A DNA stretch of 48,812 nucleotides from an uncultured Alphaproteobacteria bacterium (GCA_937900425.1 CALCDT010000332.1:1-48812), one strand, 5' to 3'; shown: positions 33,557 through 41,728, numbered from the stretch's first letter. The notes: generated from the letters alone by a model not told the origin. A program made the numbers and translations.

Positions 33557-34211
33557 GGGTCGCCTCGCGTCCGTACGCCTTACCAGAACCGGCCGCATCA
33601 CCTTCGCCGGACAGCCGACCGAAGCATGCCGCGGACGATGGAAGGCCGGCCCCGCCCTTCCTTCGTCCGCTGCGGAACGCCCGGATCCCGGGCCGGCGTC
33701 GCCGACCGGATTCCCGGATCCTTTCCATGCACTCGATCGGCTAACGTTTTGGCACAACAGGCCGGAGGTCACAAGAAACCGACCCGGGCCGGGCATCAAT
33801 GTTAACAGGTTGTAAAGAGAGGCGACGCAATATGTGGTGTTTTTCGCGCGCCGGAGGCGGCTGCGAGAGCGGGTCCCGAGGCGATTGCGAGCGGGGCGGG
33901 AAGAGGGGCGATCGTCCGGTGCGGCGGACCGTTCGATCATGGCTCCTCGACCCCAAAGGGTGAAAAAACCCAAGCCGATCAGCCATGAAGCAGCGACGCC
34001 GCGATGCGGGCACCGGGCCGCCCGACCTCTTTGGTCGCCTTCGCCCGCGGCCTGAGGGGGTGACGGCCTGCCGTCTTCCCGGGGCTCTTCCCGGACGGCC
34101 CGACCACGATTAACCATATTTTCAGAATCCGGGGCCGAAGACGGCGTCGGCAGGGTGTCTTGCCGGTCCGCCGCGGGCGGAATGCGCGGCGGCGAACGGG
34201 GGCGTGCGGAC
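33557..34211. other. Intergenic region between the GPR-like and Hpt genes
   Basis: A 655-nt gap between divergent genes, unusually long for this window. No credible gene is seen. Two AT-richer patches hold degenerate matches to the CtrA cell-cycle site TTAA-N7-TTAA: TTAA-N7-TAAA near 33803-33817 and TTAA-N7-TTCA at 34110-34124. These are imperfect and could be chance. No confident -35/-10 pair was found. Confidence 0.4.
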
Positions 34212-34568
34212 ATGAGCGGGACGTCGGAGCGGGACGCGGTGCCGGCGGGGCCTGTCGATCTCGATCATCTCGCCGCCCAGACCTTCGGCGACGACGGGCT
34301 GCGGCGCGAAGTGCTCGGCCTTTTCGTCGCGCAGGCGCGGCGGCTGATCGGCGAGGCCGCCGCGGCGGAAGGATCGCGCGGTGTCGTCGCCCACAAGATC
34401 AGCGGATCGGCGCGGGGCATCGGCGCCGTCGCGGTCGCCGCCGCCGCCGAGCGGGTCGAGCGGGCCGCTGCCGAAGGCCGGGGCGACGAGGCCGCCTTCG
34501 CCGCCCTCGCCACGGCCGTCGACGACGCCTGCCGGTTCATCGAAGACGACCTGCTCGGCGGGCGATGA
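34212..34568 (+). CDS. Hpt domain phosphotransfer protein
   Basis: A single-domain histidine phosphotransfer protein, 118 aa. The phosphorylatable residue is H61 in VVAHKISGSARGIGA, the Hpt motif on the second helix, with the expected Lys three... positions downstream pattern HK-SGSAR-IGA. It should relay phosphate between a hybrid kinase and response regulators. It stands alone, divergent from the GPR-like gene, with no kinase in the window. The ATG at 34212 is used because the Hpt domain begins soon after; an in-frame GTG/ATG from 34155 would add 19 Arg/Gly-rich residues. Confidence 0.82.
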   Translation: MSGTSERDAVPAGPVDLDHLAAQTFGDDGLRREVLGLFVAQARRLIGEAAAAEGSRGVVAHKISGSARGIGAVAVAAAAERVERAAAEGRGDEAAFAALATAVDDACRFIEDDLLGGR

Positions 34569-34731
34569 GCCGGGGGGGGGACGGAAGGTGCGGCGCGGCC
34601 GGTCTTCATGCGGCGACGGCGAGGGGGCGGACCGAAACGGCGATCCGCATCGGCGACTTGACGTCGCCGCGCCAGCCGCTATCTCCCTGCTGAAACCGGA
34701 ATTGCTCCGGATCAGATCGCGAAAGGCCGCC

Positions 34732-35052
34732 ATGCCCAAAGTCACCTACGTCGCCTTCGACGGTACGGCCCACGAGGTCGAGGCCCCGGTCGGTTCCACC
34801 GTCATGGAGAATGCGATCAAGCACATGGTGCCGGGGATCGAGGCCGAATGCGGCGGCGCCTGCGCCTGCGCCACCTGTCACGTCTATGTCGACGAGGCCT
34901 GGTTCGAGAAGGTCGGCGAGCCGGCGCCGATGGAAGAGGACATGCTCGACTTCGCCTTCGAGGTCAAGCCGACCTCGCGGCTGTCCTGCCAGATCAAGAT
35001 CACGGCCGACCTCGACGGACTCGTCGTGCGGGTGCCCGAGCGCCAGGCCTGA
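34732..35052 (+). CDS. [2Fe-2S] ferredoxin, adrenodoxin type
   Basis: A 106-aa electron carrier. Cluster ligands are C40, C46 and C49 (motif C-x5-C-x2-C in ECGGACACATCHVY) and C86 (RLSCQI). This places it with vertebrate-type ferredoxins such as Rhodobacter FdVI, which serve cytochrome P450s or Fe-S and heme biosynthesis. The motif EPAPMEEDMLDFAFEVKPTSRLSCQ is typical. Upstream gap to the Hpt gene is 163 nt. A hairpin follows 7 nt after the stop. No P450 or reductase partner is nearby. Confidence 0.93.
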   Translation: MPKVTYVAFDGTAHEVEAPVGSTVMENAIKHMVPGIEAECGGACACATCHVYVDEAWFEKVGEPAPMEEDMLDFAFEVKPTSRLSCQIKITADLDGLVVRVPERQA

Positions 35053-35059
35053 CCCGCCA

Positions 35060-35135
35060 CCGCGGGCCCCGCCCGCGGCCTCGACGCTCGCCGACGAAGT
35101 GTGGCCTCGTCAGGACGGGCGCCGCCGGGCGCCCG
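35060..35135. terminator. Two hairpins between convergent ferredoxin and small-protein genes
   Basis: CCGCGGGC-CCC-GCCCGCGG (35060-35078) sits just after the ferredoxin stop. CGGGCGCC-GCCG-GGCGCCCG (35116-35135) sits 30 nt after the stop of the minus-strand gene. Both stems are perfect 8 bp. Neither has a U-tract, so termination is likely but unproved. Confidence 0.5.
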
Positions 35136-35165
35136 CCCGTCGTCGTCAGGGTTCGCCGTCCGCGC

Positions 35166-35339
35166 TCAGGCCGCCTTCAGCGCTAGACCGAGTTCGGCGG
35201 CCTTGGCGCGCACGGCGGTGATCGGCTTCTGCAGCTTGAGGCTGATCACTTCGGCGGTGGCACCCTCGCGGGCGAGTTCCAGGAAGCGATGGACGGACTG
35301 CGGGTTCCAGCCGCTGCCCATTTCGACGGGGTCGCTCAT
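35166..35339 (-). CDS. Small conserved-looking helical protein (57 aa)
   Basis: A 57-residue protein, not assigned to a named family. It contains one helical block, VHRFLELAREGATAEVISLKLQKPITAVRAKAAELGLAL, that reads like a small helix-turn-helix/SANT-like fold with two helices (EVISLKL and AVRAKAAELGL). A very strong ribosome site (GAGAGGAGA) lies 7 nt before the ATG, which supports it as a real gene. It may bind DNA, but no partner is visible. Confidence 0.7.
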   Translation of the reverse strand: MSDPVEMGSGWNPQSVHRFLELAREGATAEVISLKLQKPITAVRAKAAELGLALKAA

Positions 35340-35542
35340 GGCGGGTCTCCTCTCGCGTGGTTTCGGCCGTCCTCCGCGATGCGATCTCCGGATCCTGCAG
35401 CCGGGCGCCGGCCTGGTGCGGAGGGTGGCCGGAAGCGGTCGGTTCCGCTCCCGATCCCTCATGTAGGCGCCACGGCGGCGCCGACCAAGCCGCGCGGCGG
35501 CAGGACCCGTTCGATCCGATAGCTCCTCGCCGCACATACTCC

Positions 35543-35571
35543 TTGGGCGCAGGTGGGCCCTTCGCTATCAT
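35543..35571 (+). promoter_or_regulatory. Putative promoter of the sulfotransferase gene
   Basis: TTGGGC (35543-35548), 17-nt spacer, TATCAT (35566-35571), about 70 nt before the ATG. Nothing else was recognised in the 302-nt gap 35340-35641. Confidence 0.4.
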
Positions 35572-35641
35572 CGCAGGCATTGAGACGCTGCCCCGGAGGT
35601 CAAGAGGTGCGACTTCGACCGGTCACCCGCAGGAAAAGCCG

Positions 35642-36334
35642 ATGATCCTCTCCTATTCCCGCAACTTTCTCTTCATCAAGACGAAGAAGGTCGGGGGAAC
35701 CAGCCTGGAAATCGCGCTCTCGAAATACTGTGGCGACAAGGACATTCTCGCTCCGATGGCCGGAGCTGACGAGCGCCGGCGCAAGGCGCTCGGCGTCCGC
35801 GGCGCGCAGAACTACGAGAAGAGGGGGGTCTTCTCCAGTTATTCCTTCAGTCCGCACACCCACGCCGGCAGGATGCGCAACTTCCTGCCGACCTCGACAT
35901 GGAACCGGTTGTTCAAGTTCACCGTCGTCCGCAATCCCTATGACGCCACGATCAGCCGCTACGCCATGCATCTCCGGAACGGCAAGGCCACCACCGACTT
36001 CAAGAGCTGGATCTTTGAAAACCGCCACAAGATCCGCGACAACCTGAACATCTACTGCATCGACGGAAGGCCGTTCTTCGACTACGCCGTGCGCTACGAG
36101 GCGCTGGAAGCGGACCTCGCCGAGGTGTCGCGCCGGATCGGGCTCGACGAGAACGTCTTCGACCTCTTCACGACGATCCGGGCCAAGGGGGCGCTGCGCC
36201 CGCCCGGCTTCACGATCGAGGCGATGTTCGGGGATTTCGAGGAAGGCATCGAACTGGTCGCGCAGGAAGCGGCCGAGGAACTCGAATGGTTCGGCTACCA
36301 GCGGCCGAAGCTCTCCGTCGCCCCGTCCCGTTGA
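35642..36334 (+). CDS. Sulfotransferase family 2-like protein
   Basis: A 230-aa protein with the two PAPS-binding signatures of sulfotransferases. Near the N-terminus is the 5'-phosphosulfate loop FIKTKKVGGTSLE (residues about 10-22); mid-protein is the 3'-phosphate loop FTVVRNPYDATISRY (about 98-112). Relatives sulfate carbohydrates, including surface polysaccharides and Nod-like glycans. AGGAAAA lies about 6 nt before the ATG. It is a lone gene, with no glycosyltransferase or PAPS-synthesis gene adjacent; convergent with the glutamine-synthetase gene. Local GC seems slightly lower than neighbours, a possible sign of transfer. Confidence 0.82.
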   Translation: MILSYSRNFLFIKTKKVGGTSLEIALSKYCGDKDILAPMAGADERRRKALGVRGAQNYEKRGVFSSYSFSPHTHAGRMRNFLPTSTWNRLFKFTVVRNPYDATISRYAMHLRNGKATTDFKSWIFENRHKIRDNLNIYCIDGRPFFDYAVRYEALEADLAEVSRRIGLDENVFDLFTTIRAKGALRPPGFTIEAMFGDFEEGIELVAQEAAEELEWFGYQRPKLSVAPSR

Positions 36335-36398
36335 AGCATGCCGGATGGCCGCGGCCACCGCACGACGTGGCCGGTGCGGCCGGGGGGGCGTGCCCGCT

Positions 36399-37781
36399 TC
36401 ACACGTTCAGCAGCAGATACTCCCGTTCCCAGCTCGAGATCACGCGGTTGTAGAGCCGCAGCTCGAGCAGCTTGACCTCGATGAAGGCGTCGACGAAGCG
36501 CGGGCCGAGAATGCCGCGCAGGGGTTCGCTCGCCTTCAGCGCCATCAGCGCGTCGTGAAGATGCGAGGGCAGGGAGACGCCGAGGGTGTGGGCGTCGATC
36601 TCGACGACGGGTTCGGGATCGATCTTCTCCTCGAGGCCGAGCAGGCCGCAGGCCAGCGTCGTCGCCATCGACAGGTAGGGATTGGAATCGGCGCCGATGA
36701 CGCGGTTCTCGACCCGGCGGGCCTCCGGACCGGAATCGGGCACGCGCAGGCCGCAGGTGCGGTTGTCGCGGCCCCAGTGGACGTTGATCGGCGCGTCGGA
36801 TTCGAGGCGGATGCGGCGGTAGGAATTGACGTTGGGGCAGAACAGGCTCATCGCGCTCGGCACGTAGCGCTGCAGGCCCGAGATGTAGTGCATCAGGGCC
36901 GGGGTGTCGGCCCCGTCCGCCGTGGCGAAGATGTTCTTGCCGTCCTCGGCGCGCACGATCGACTGGTGGATGTGCGTCGCCGAGCCCGGCTCGTCCATGT
37001 GCGGCATCGCCATGAAGGTCGCGACCATGTCGTGGCGGCGGGCGGCGAGGCGGGCGGTGCGCTTGAACAGGAAGGTCTGGTCGGCGAGCTCGATCGGGTC
37101 GCCGTGGCGGAAGTTCATCTCGAGCTGCGCCGGTCCGGCCTCGTGGGCCATCGTGGCGATCTCGATCCGGCTCGCCTCGCAATAGTCGTACATCAGGTTG
37201 ACGACGTGGTCGAAGTCGTTGGCGTGCTCGATGCCGTAGGCCTGCCGGCCGGATTCGATGCGCCCCGACAGGCCGATCGGCTTGGCGAGCGGCAGGTCGG
37301 GGTCGTCGTTGCGCGCGACGAGGTAGAATTCCAGTTCGGGGGCGACGAAGGGCTTGAGGCCCTTGTCGGCGTAGAGGCCGAGCACGCGGCGCAGCACCTG
37401 GCGCGGCGCGAAGTCGACCGGGGTGCCGTCGGCGAAGAAGCAGTCGCAGATGACCTGGGCGGTCGGCTCCTCGTACCAGGGGACGATGCGCAGGGTGGAC
37501 AGGTCCGGCACGCAGCGCACGTCGCGGTCGAGCGGGTTGACGACCTCCGAATCCTCGGCGCCGTCGCCCGTGACCGCCTGGAAGAACACGAATTCCGGCA
37601 GGCGGACGCCGTCCTCGATGATGCGGATGAAATCCTCGCGCGGCACGATCTTGCCGCGCATCATGCCGTTCATGTCGGGTACGATGCATTCGACCTCGTC
37701 GATGCGGCGCTGGCGCAGCCAAATCACGGCCTCGGCCTTGCTGGCGGGGGGAAGGTCGGCGTCGGTCGCGGCGTCGGACAT
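36399..37781 (-). CDS. Glutamine synthetase family protein (GlnT/PuuA-like)
   Basis: A 460-aa ATP-dependent amide ligase of the glutamine synthetase superfamily, closest in feel to gamma-glutamylputrescine synthetase (PuuA) and related GS-like enzymes of amine catabolism. Beta-grasp N-domain (about 10-115) has VPDMNGMMRGKI. The catalytic domain has ELEFYL (metal Glu), GPAQLEMNFRHGDPI, HIHQSI, the GRDNRTCGLRVP region and ADSNPYLSMA. The ATG at 37781 is preferred; an ATG at 37841 would add 20 residues without domain match. It is a single gene, so the amine substrate is not indicated by neighbours. Confidence 0.88.
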   Translation of the reverse strand: MSDAATDADLPPASKAEAVIWLRQRRIDEVECIVPDMNGMMRGKIVPREDFIRIIEDGVRLPEFVFFQAVTGDGAEDSEVVNPLDRDVRCVPDLSTLRIVPWYEEPTAQVICDCFFADGTPVDFAPRQVLRRVLGLYADKGLKPFVAPELEFYLVARNDDPDLPLAKPIGLSGRIESGRQAYGIEHANDFDHVVNLMYDYCEASRIEIATMAHEAGPAQLEMNFRHGDPIELADQTFLFKRTARLAARRHDMVATFMAMPHMDEPGSATHIHQSIVRAEDGKNIFATADGADTPALMHYISGLQRYVPSAMSLFCPNVNSYRRIRLESDAPINVHWGRDNRTCGLRVPDSGPEARRVENRVIGADSNPYLSMATTLACGLLGLEEKIDPEPVVEIDAHTLGVSLPSHLHDALMALKASEPLRGILGPRFVDAFIEVKLLELRLYNRVISSWEREYLLLNV

Positions 37782-37882
37782 GGCGGATTCCGGAAAGGAG
37801 GCGTCGGGGCGGGGCGCCCGGAGGGTCACCCTTGCGACCATATCGCCGCGAGGACCGGGCCGCCAAGCGAAAGGGAGTTCGG

Positions 37883-37910
37883 CAGTCGGTGGTCGGCTCT
37901 CGGCGGTCGG
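37883..37910. repeat. Degenerate 7-bp repeat (NNGTCGG)4
   Basis: Four head-to-tail heptamers CAGTCGG-TGGTCGG-CTCTCGG-CGGTCGG followed by TTTTT. The unit is the complement of the GCCGACC heptamer at 1-60. It lies in the 740-nt gap (37782-38521) upstream of the glutamine-synthetase-like gene. Confidence 0.6.
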
Positions 37911-38135
37911 TTTTTCGCTACAAGGGTGCGGGCCGGCGAGCGAGTTACGCAGCGTCGCCGGCCGCCGCAGAAGGTTCGGATAACGCAGGTCGAAGCGACC
38001 CCTTCACCAAATGAGTGTGTGGATTTCGTTGAGCGGGTCCATACCGTTCCGCAATGCGGAGGAGTCACCGGCGCGACGCCACTACTGTCCGGTTCGACAA
38101 ACTCGGCGGACGTATGGGATTTCAACCTCTCTCCC

Positions 38136-38279
38136 GTCTTCACCGGCCTCGAGCCGGTGACCCAATCGTCTCACCGCGGGGAAGGATGGCAGAGACGGGA
38201 AATTAACACGATTGATCAACTAGTTGGAACAGTCTGCGCCGCACGGCCATTGGGTCGCCGGGTCGAGCCCGGCGATGAC
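38136..38279. repeat. Intergenic inverted-repeat element
   Basis: Imperfect inverted arms of about 32 nt (38136-38168 and 38248-38279). Each holds a smaller palindrome: TCACCGGC-CTCGA-GCCGGTGA on the left and GCCGGGTCGAGCCCGGC on the right. The form resembles the other two palindromic elements of the window. The rest of 37782-38521 contains no gene I can support. Confidence 0.65.
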
Positions 38280-38521
38280 GACCGAGAGGGAACTCGTCGG
38301 GGGCATCGGCCCGCCGGGCCGAGATGCCGTTCCGAGCCCGCATCGTGCACGCCGACGAATATTGTCATCGAATCAAGGTGTCGATCCACAGAAGCTTGAC
38401 GCGAACCGGACAGCAGTGGGCGATGTCGACCGAGAGGCGGAAGGCTCCGACGTCCCATGAACAGGCCGTCCCCGACAGCCGTGTCGAAGACCGGCGGCCG
38501 CCACCGAAACGCCGTCTGCCG

Positions 38522-38857
38522 TCATTCGCCGCGGTCGGAGGCCGTCCGGCGGGCGAGGAGGTCGAGGTCGATGCCGGACGACGAGGCGTCGGCGGTGGGG
38601 AGACAGGTGGTGCGGCGCACGCCGTCGACGGTGGCGTCGCAGCCCGGCACCGGCGTGGTCAGGATCAGCAGCGCCTTGATGTCGAAGGCGAGATGATCGA
38701 TGGAAGCGTCACGGGCCCGGACATACATCTCCCGGCTGATCTGCGCCCGCTCCGCGGCGGCGACGGCGGCATCGAACACGGTCGTCGGATCGAAGCAGTC
38801 GATCTTGAGATCGATATGAAAACGAAGGGAATTTCCGCTTCTGATATCCTGGCGCAT
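38522..38857 (-). CDS. Hypothetical protein (111 aa)
   Basis: Family not recognised. A soluble, alpha/beta-looking protein of 111 residues beginning MRQDIRSGNSLRFHIDLKIDC, with a helical middle (VFDAAVAAAERAQISREMY) and two Cys (VPGCDATV, RRTTCLP) near the C-terminus. AAGAAGAG lies about 4 nt before the ATG at 38857. A frame open to 39121 upstream could add residues, but that part spans an AT-rich, promoter-like stretch. It lies downstream of the VWA gene on the same strand, 291 nt away. Confidence 0.55.
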   Translation of the reverse strand: MRQDIRSGNSLRFHIDLKIDCFDPTTVFDAAVAAAERAQISREMYVRARDASIDHLAFDIKALLILTTPVPGCDATVDGVRRTTCLPTADASSSGIDLDLLARRTASDRGE

Positions 38858-39148
38858 CGCTCTTCTTGTCGTTTTGTCGGTCCTGAAGGAAACGCGGAAC
38901 GCGCGACTGGCATCCCAGATACCAGAAATCTCGTCGTACGACAACGTTAACATAATAAAATTTGTCAAGTAAGTTGTTTCTATTTGTAACATCGGCGACA
39001 CGTTGGCAGGCCGCAGAACCGGGGCGGGCGCCTCGCCGCGCGGAGGCGCCCGGTCCGCGACCGTATCGGCGGCGTTCGCGACAGGGCCGGGCCGGCGGTC
39101 GATCATGCCGTGCCGGCGCACCTCCAGCGGGCGGACCGACCCGCGCCG
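38858..39148. other. Region between the VWA and hypothetical genes
   Basis: An AT-rich patch at 38940-38990 stands out from the GC-rich surroundings and probably holds the minus-strand promoter of the 111-aa gene. A perfect TTGACA is read on the minus strand at 38968-38963, but the hexamer at 17-nt spacing (GTTGTC) is a poor -10. Confidence 0.4.
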
Positions 39149-40324
39149 CTAGCGCGAGAGCGCCCGGGTTGCCGCTTCGAGGCCTTCCACTGTCAGCGGA
39201 TACATCCGCCGGTCGAGCAGGTCGCCGATCATTCCGATGGAGTGGGTGTATCGCCAGAGATCGGGGGCCACCGGGTTGAGCCAGGCGATCTTCGGGAAGG
39301 TCGCCGCGACCCGCTGCAGCCAGACGCCGCCGGCCTCCTCGTTCCAGTGTTCGACCGAGCCGCCGGGGTATGTGATCTCGTAGGGGCTCATCGAGGCGTC
39401 CCCGACGAAGAGCACGCGGGTCTCCTGCGGAAAGCGGTTGAGGATCTCCGTGGTCGGCGTCGTCTCGGCGTGGCGGCGGCGGTTGTCGCGCCAGACCCGT
39501 TCGTAGAGGCAATTGTGAAAGTAGAAATATTCCAGGTATTTGAACTCGGCGCGGGCGGCCGAGAACAGCTCCTCGCAGACGCGGACGTGGTCGTCCATCG
39601 AGCCGCCGACGTCGAAGAAGACGAGCAGGCGGACGGTATTGCGGCGCTCCGGGCGCATCTTGAGGTCGAGCAGACCGCGGCGGGCGGTGGCGTCGATGGT
39701 GCCGGAGAGGTCGAGTTCGTCGGCGGCGCCGGTGCGGGCGAAGCGGCGCAGGCGCTTCAGCGCGACCTTGATGTTGCGGGTGCCGATCTCGACGCCGTCG
39801 TCGAGATCCTTGAAGTCGCGCCGGTCCCAGACCTTGACGGCGCGGCGGTGCCGGCTCTCGTCCTGGCCGATGCGCACGCCCTCCGGATTGTAGCCGTGGG
39901 CGCCGAAGGGCGAGGTGCCACCGGTCCCGATCCACTTGTTTCCGCCCTGGTGCCGGCCTTTCTGTTCCGCGAGCCGCCGCTTCAGCGTCTCGATCAGCTT
40001 GTCGAAGCCACCGAGCGCCTCGACCATCGCCTTCTCCTCGTCGCTGAGGGTCTTCTCGACGAGCTTGCGCAGCCAGTCCTCGGGAATCTCGGCGGCGACC
40101 GCCTCGCTCATCAGGTCGAGGCCGCGGAAGACCGCGCCGAAGACGCGGTCGTAGCGGTCGAGATGGGCTTCCGACTTCACCAGAAGGCTGCGGCCGAGCA
40201 CGTAGAAGTCTTCGACCCGCCCGTCGGCGACCCCCGCCTCGATCGCGGCCATCAGGTCGAGATACTCCCGGAGCGAGACCGGGACGCCCGCGCGCTTCAA
40301 TTCGTGGAAGAAGGTGAGGAACAT
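39149..40324 (-). CDS. CoxE-like VWA domain protein
   Basis: A 391-aa protein of the CoxE/VWA group. N-terminal helical domain (about 1-120, beginning MFLTFFHELKRAGVPVSLREYLDLM), a Gly-rich linker, and a C-terminal von Willebrand A domain from about residue 230. The metal-ion site is DVGGSMD at 238-244, a DxGxS variant in which Ala/Thr-Ser is replaced by Gly-Gly-Ser. Such proteins work with a MoxR-type AAA ATPase (CoxD) in metal-centre insertion or complex assembly, including for molybdenum hydroxylases. No MoxR gene is adjacent here, which is unusual. Link to the CoxL-like gene at 214 is only a suggestion. Confidence 0.87.
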   Translation of the reverse strand: MFLTFFHELKRAGVPVSLREYLDLMAAIEAGVADGRVEDFYVLGRSLLVKSEAHLDRYDRVFGAVFRGLDLMSEAVAAEIPEDWLRKLVEKTLSDEEKAMVEALGGFDKLIETLKRRLAEQKGRHQGGNKWIGTGGTSPFGAHGYNPEGVRIGQDESRHRRAVKVWDRRDFKDLDDGVEIGTRNIKVALKRLRRFARTGAADELDLSGTIDATARRGLLDLKMRPERRNTVRLLVFFDVGGSMDDHVRVCEELFSAARAEFKYLEYFYFHNCLYERVWRDNRRRHAETTPTTEILNRFPQETRVLFVGDASMSPYEITYPGGSVEHWNEEAGGVWLQRVAATFPKIAWLNPVAPDLWRYTHSIGMIGDLLDRRMYPLTVEGLEAATRALSR

Positions 40325-40346
40325 CGGGATCGTTCAGCCGGAGGGG

Positions 40347-40847
40347 TCAGAGGGCATCCGCGGCGAGCACGTGCGCTTCGATCCGCAGATAGTTCGCGAG
40401 CGCCCGGTCGCCGTCACTGTAGACGCTGGTCAGGCGATAGATCCGCCCGGCCTTGTCGACGAGGCCGTGGCAGGCCGCGACGCGGGTCGCTCCGTCGAAA
40501 TCGGAGATCCGCCGGCCGCAGTGGAACGCGGTGAAATTGCCGTTCTTGGTGCCGCTGACGATGGTCGGCTTGCCGTCGGCCCTCGGCTTCAACTCCGCGT
40601 AGCTCGACGCCCTGTCGAGCATCACCTTCATCTCCTGCGCCCGGCTGCCGCGCTGGCGCGAGTAGCTGACGACGGCACTTCGTCCGCAGGAGGAAGACTG
40701 GCACATCAGCACCTTCTCGCCGCTGCCAATGGTCGCGGATCGCCAAGCCGGATCGTCGACGATGTCCGCACCGGACGACGACCGGCTCGTGGTCTGGCAG
40801 GCCGCGAGAATCAAGGCGGATACGAGGACGAGAAAGGCTCGCGACAT
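40347..40847 (-). CDS. Hypothetical lipoprotein (166 aa)
   Basis: A predicted lipoprotein: MSRAFLVLVSALILAAC, with lipobox Cys17. The mature part has paired cysteines (MCQSSSCGR; FHCGRR...VAACHG) that could form disulfides in the periplasm. No domain is recognised. AGGAG lies about 7 nt before the ATG at 40847, which fixes the start. Same strand as the VWA gene and 22 nt upstream of it, so probably co-transcribed. Confidence 0.72.
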   Translation of the reverse strand: MSRAFLVLVSALILAACQTTSRSSSGADIVDDPAWRSATIGSGEKVLMCQSSSCGRSAVVSYSRQRGSRAQEMKVMLDRASSYAELKPRADGKPTIVSGTKNGNFTAFHCGRRISDFDGATRVAACHGLVDKAGRIYRLTSVYSDGDRALANYLRIEAHVLAADAL

Positions 40848-41083
40848 TCGAGGTCTCCTGCCGTCCGTCATGGCCCGGCGTCGAGGGCGAAGTGTGAAGG
40901 CCCGGGCGGCGCAAGACAACGGGCTGGTGCCTGAGTTGCATGGCCAGCCCTCGGGGCGGCACGGCCACGACGGCTCGGAACATCCGCGCGTCGGCGGAAT
41001 CGGCTATAGTCCTGATCCAGTCCCTCGCGGCAGGCTTCCGCCCGGCGCCAGGGTGCCCGTCCGCTCTTTCGTCTCAGGCTGTC

Positions 41084-41635
41084 ATGGCTCGTCTGTTCCT
41101 GCTTCGCCACGCCAAATCGAGCTGGGACGATCCGTCCGTCGCCGATTTCCACCGCCCGCTCAATCTGCGCGGCCGCGCCTCCGCTCCTCTGATGGGCCGG
41201 CACATGGCCGACCATGCGCTGATCCCCGACAAGGTGCTCTGCTCCAGCGCCCGGCGCACGCGGGAGACCTTCGCCGGCGTGCTGCCCTTCTTCTCCGGCG
41301 AGATGGAGGTGCGTTTCCTCAAGCGGCTCTACGAGGCGCCGGAGGCGGTCTACCGCAAGACGATCGCCGACTTCGGCGGCACGGCGAAATCGCTGATGCT
41401 TATCGGCCACAATCCGACGATCCAGACCTTCGCCCTGCAACTGATCGACCGCGGCAACCCGGTGCTGATCGAGCAGCTTCAGGAGAAGTTCCCGACCGCC
41501 GGCCTCGCGGTGATCGACTTCGATCTCTCCGACTGGAAGGAGCTCGCGCCGAAGAGCGGACGCATCGTCGCCTTCTTCCGGCCGCGGGAACTGGAACTCG
41601 TCGGAGCCGAGGCGGCGGCGGAGGTGGACGATTGA
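41084..41635 (+). CDS. sixA: SixA-type phosphohistidine phosphatase
   Basis: Histidine phosphatase (phosphoglycerate-mutase fold), 183 aa. The catalytic RH motif is LLRHAKSSWD (H9), with the second active-site His in LIGHNPTIQ. The RHAKS form and LCSSARRTRET are typical of SixA, which dephosphorylates histidine phosphotransfer proteins or NPr. The window also encodes an orphan Hpt protein (34212), a possible but untested substrate. Start at ATG 41084 with N-terminus on the catalytic strand. Confidence 0.9.
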   Translation: MARLFLLRHAKSSWDDPSVADFHRPLNLRGRASAPLMGRHMADHALIPDKVLCSSARRTRETFAGVLPFFSGEMEVRFLKRLYEAPEAVYRKTIADFGGTAKSLMLIGHNPTIQTFALQLIDRGNPVLIEQLQEKFPTAGLAVIDFDLSDWKELAPKSGRIVAFFRPRELELVGAEAAAEVDD

Positions 41636-41680
41636 GACGAGTACGACGTTTGGCTGCAGAGCTTTCCGCGATCGTATTTA

Positions 41681-41728
41681 TTTGTAGATACAAAAAATTG
41701 ACGCGAATGTTGGGGCATCCTACATTCG
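41681..41728 (+). promoter_or_regulatory. Promoter and operator dyads of brnTA
   Basis: -35 TTGACG (41698-41703), 17-nt spacer, -10 TACATT (41721-41726). One dyad, TTTGTA-GA-TACAAA (41681-41694), abuts the -35. Another, CGAATGT-N11-ACATTCG (41704-41710 and 41722-41728), brackets the spacer and covers the -10. Both are good candidates for BrnA autorepression. Confidence 0.65.

Noticed and set aside
26219..33805. A 2,528-codon open frame on the plus strand opposite the GPR-like gene.
   Set aside because: It is a shadow of codon bias: the GPR-like gene's GC-rich third positions remove stop codons from the antisense frame. The translation is Gly/Ala/Asp/Arg-rich low complexity without membrane or domain pattern, while the minus-strand product has clear architecture and a terminator.
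37826..38460. Several 60-105-codon frames on both strands in the gap upstream of the glutamine-synthetase-like gene.
   Set aside because: They overlap repeats, have no ribosome sites and show only compositional bias; treated as non-coding.
38940..38968. A complete sigma-70 promoter on the minus strand starting at the perfect TTGACA.
   Set aside because: The hexamers at 16-18 nt spacing (such as GTTGTC) do not resemble TATAAT, so only an AT-rich region is reported.
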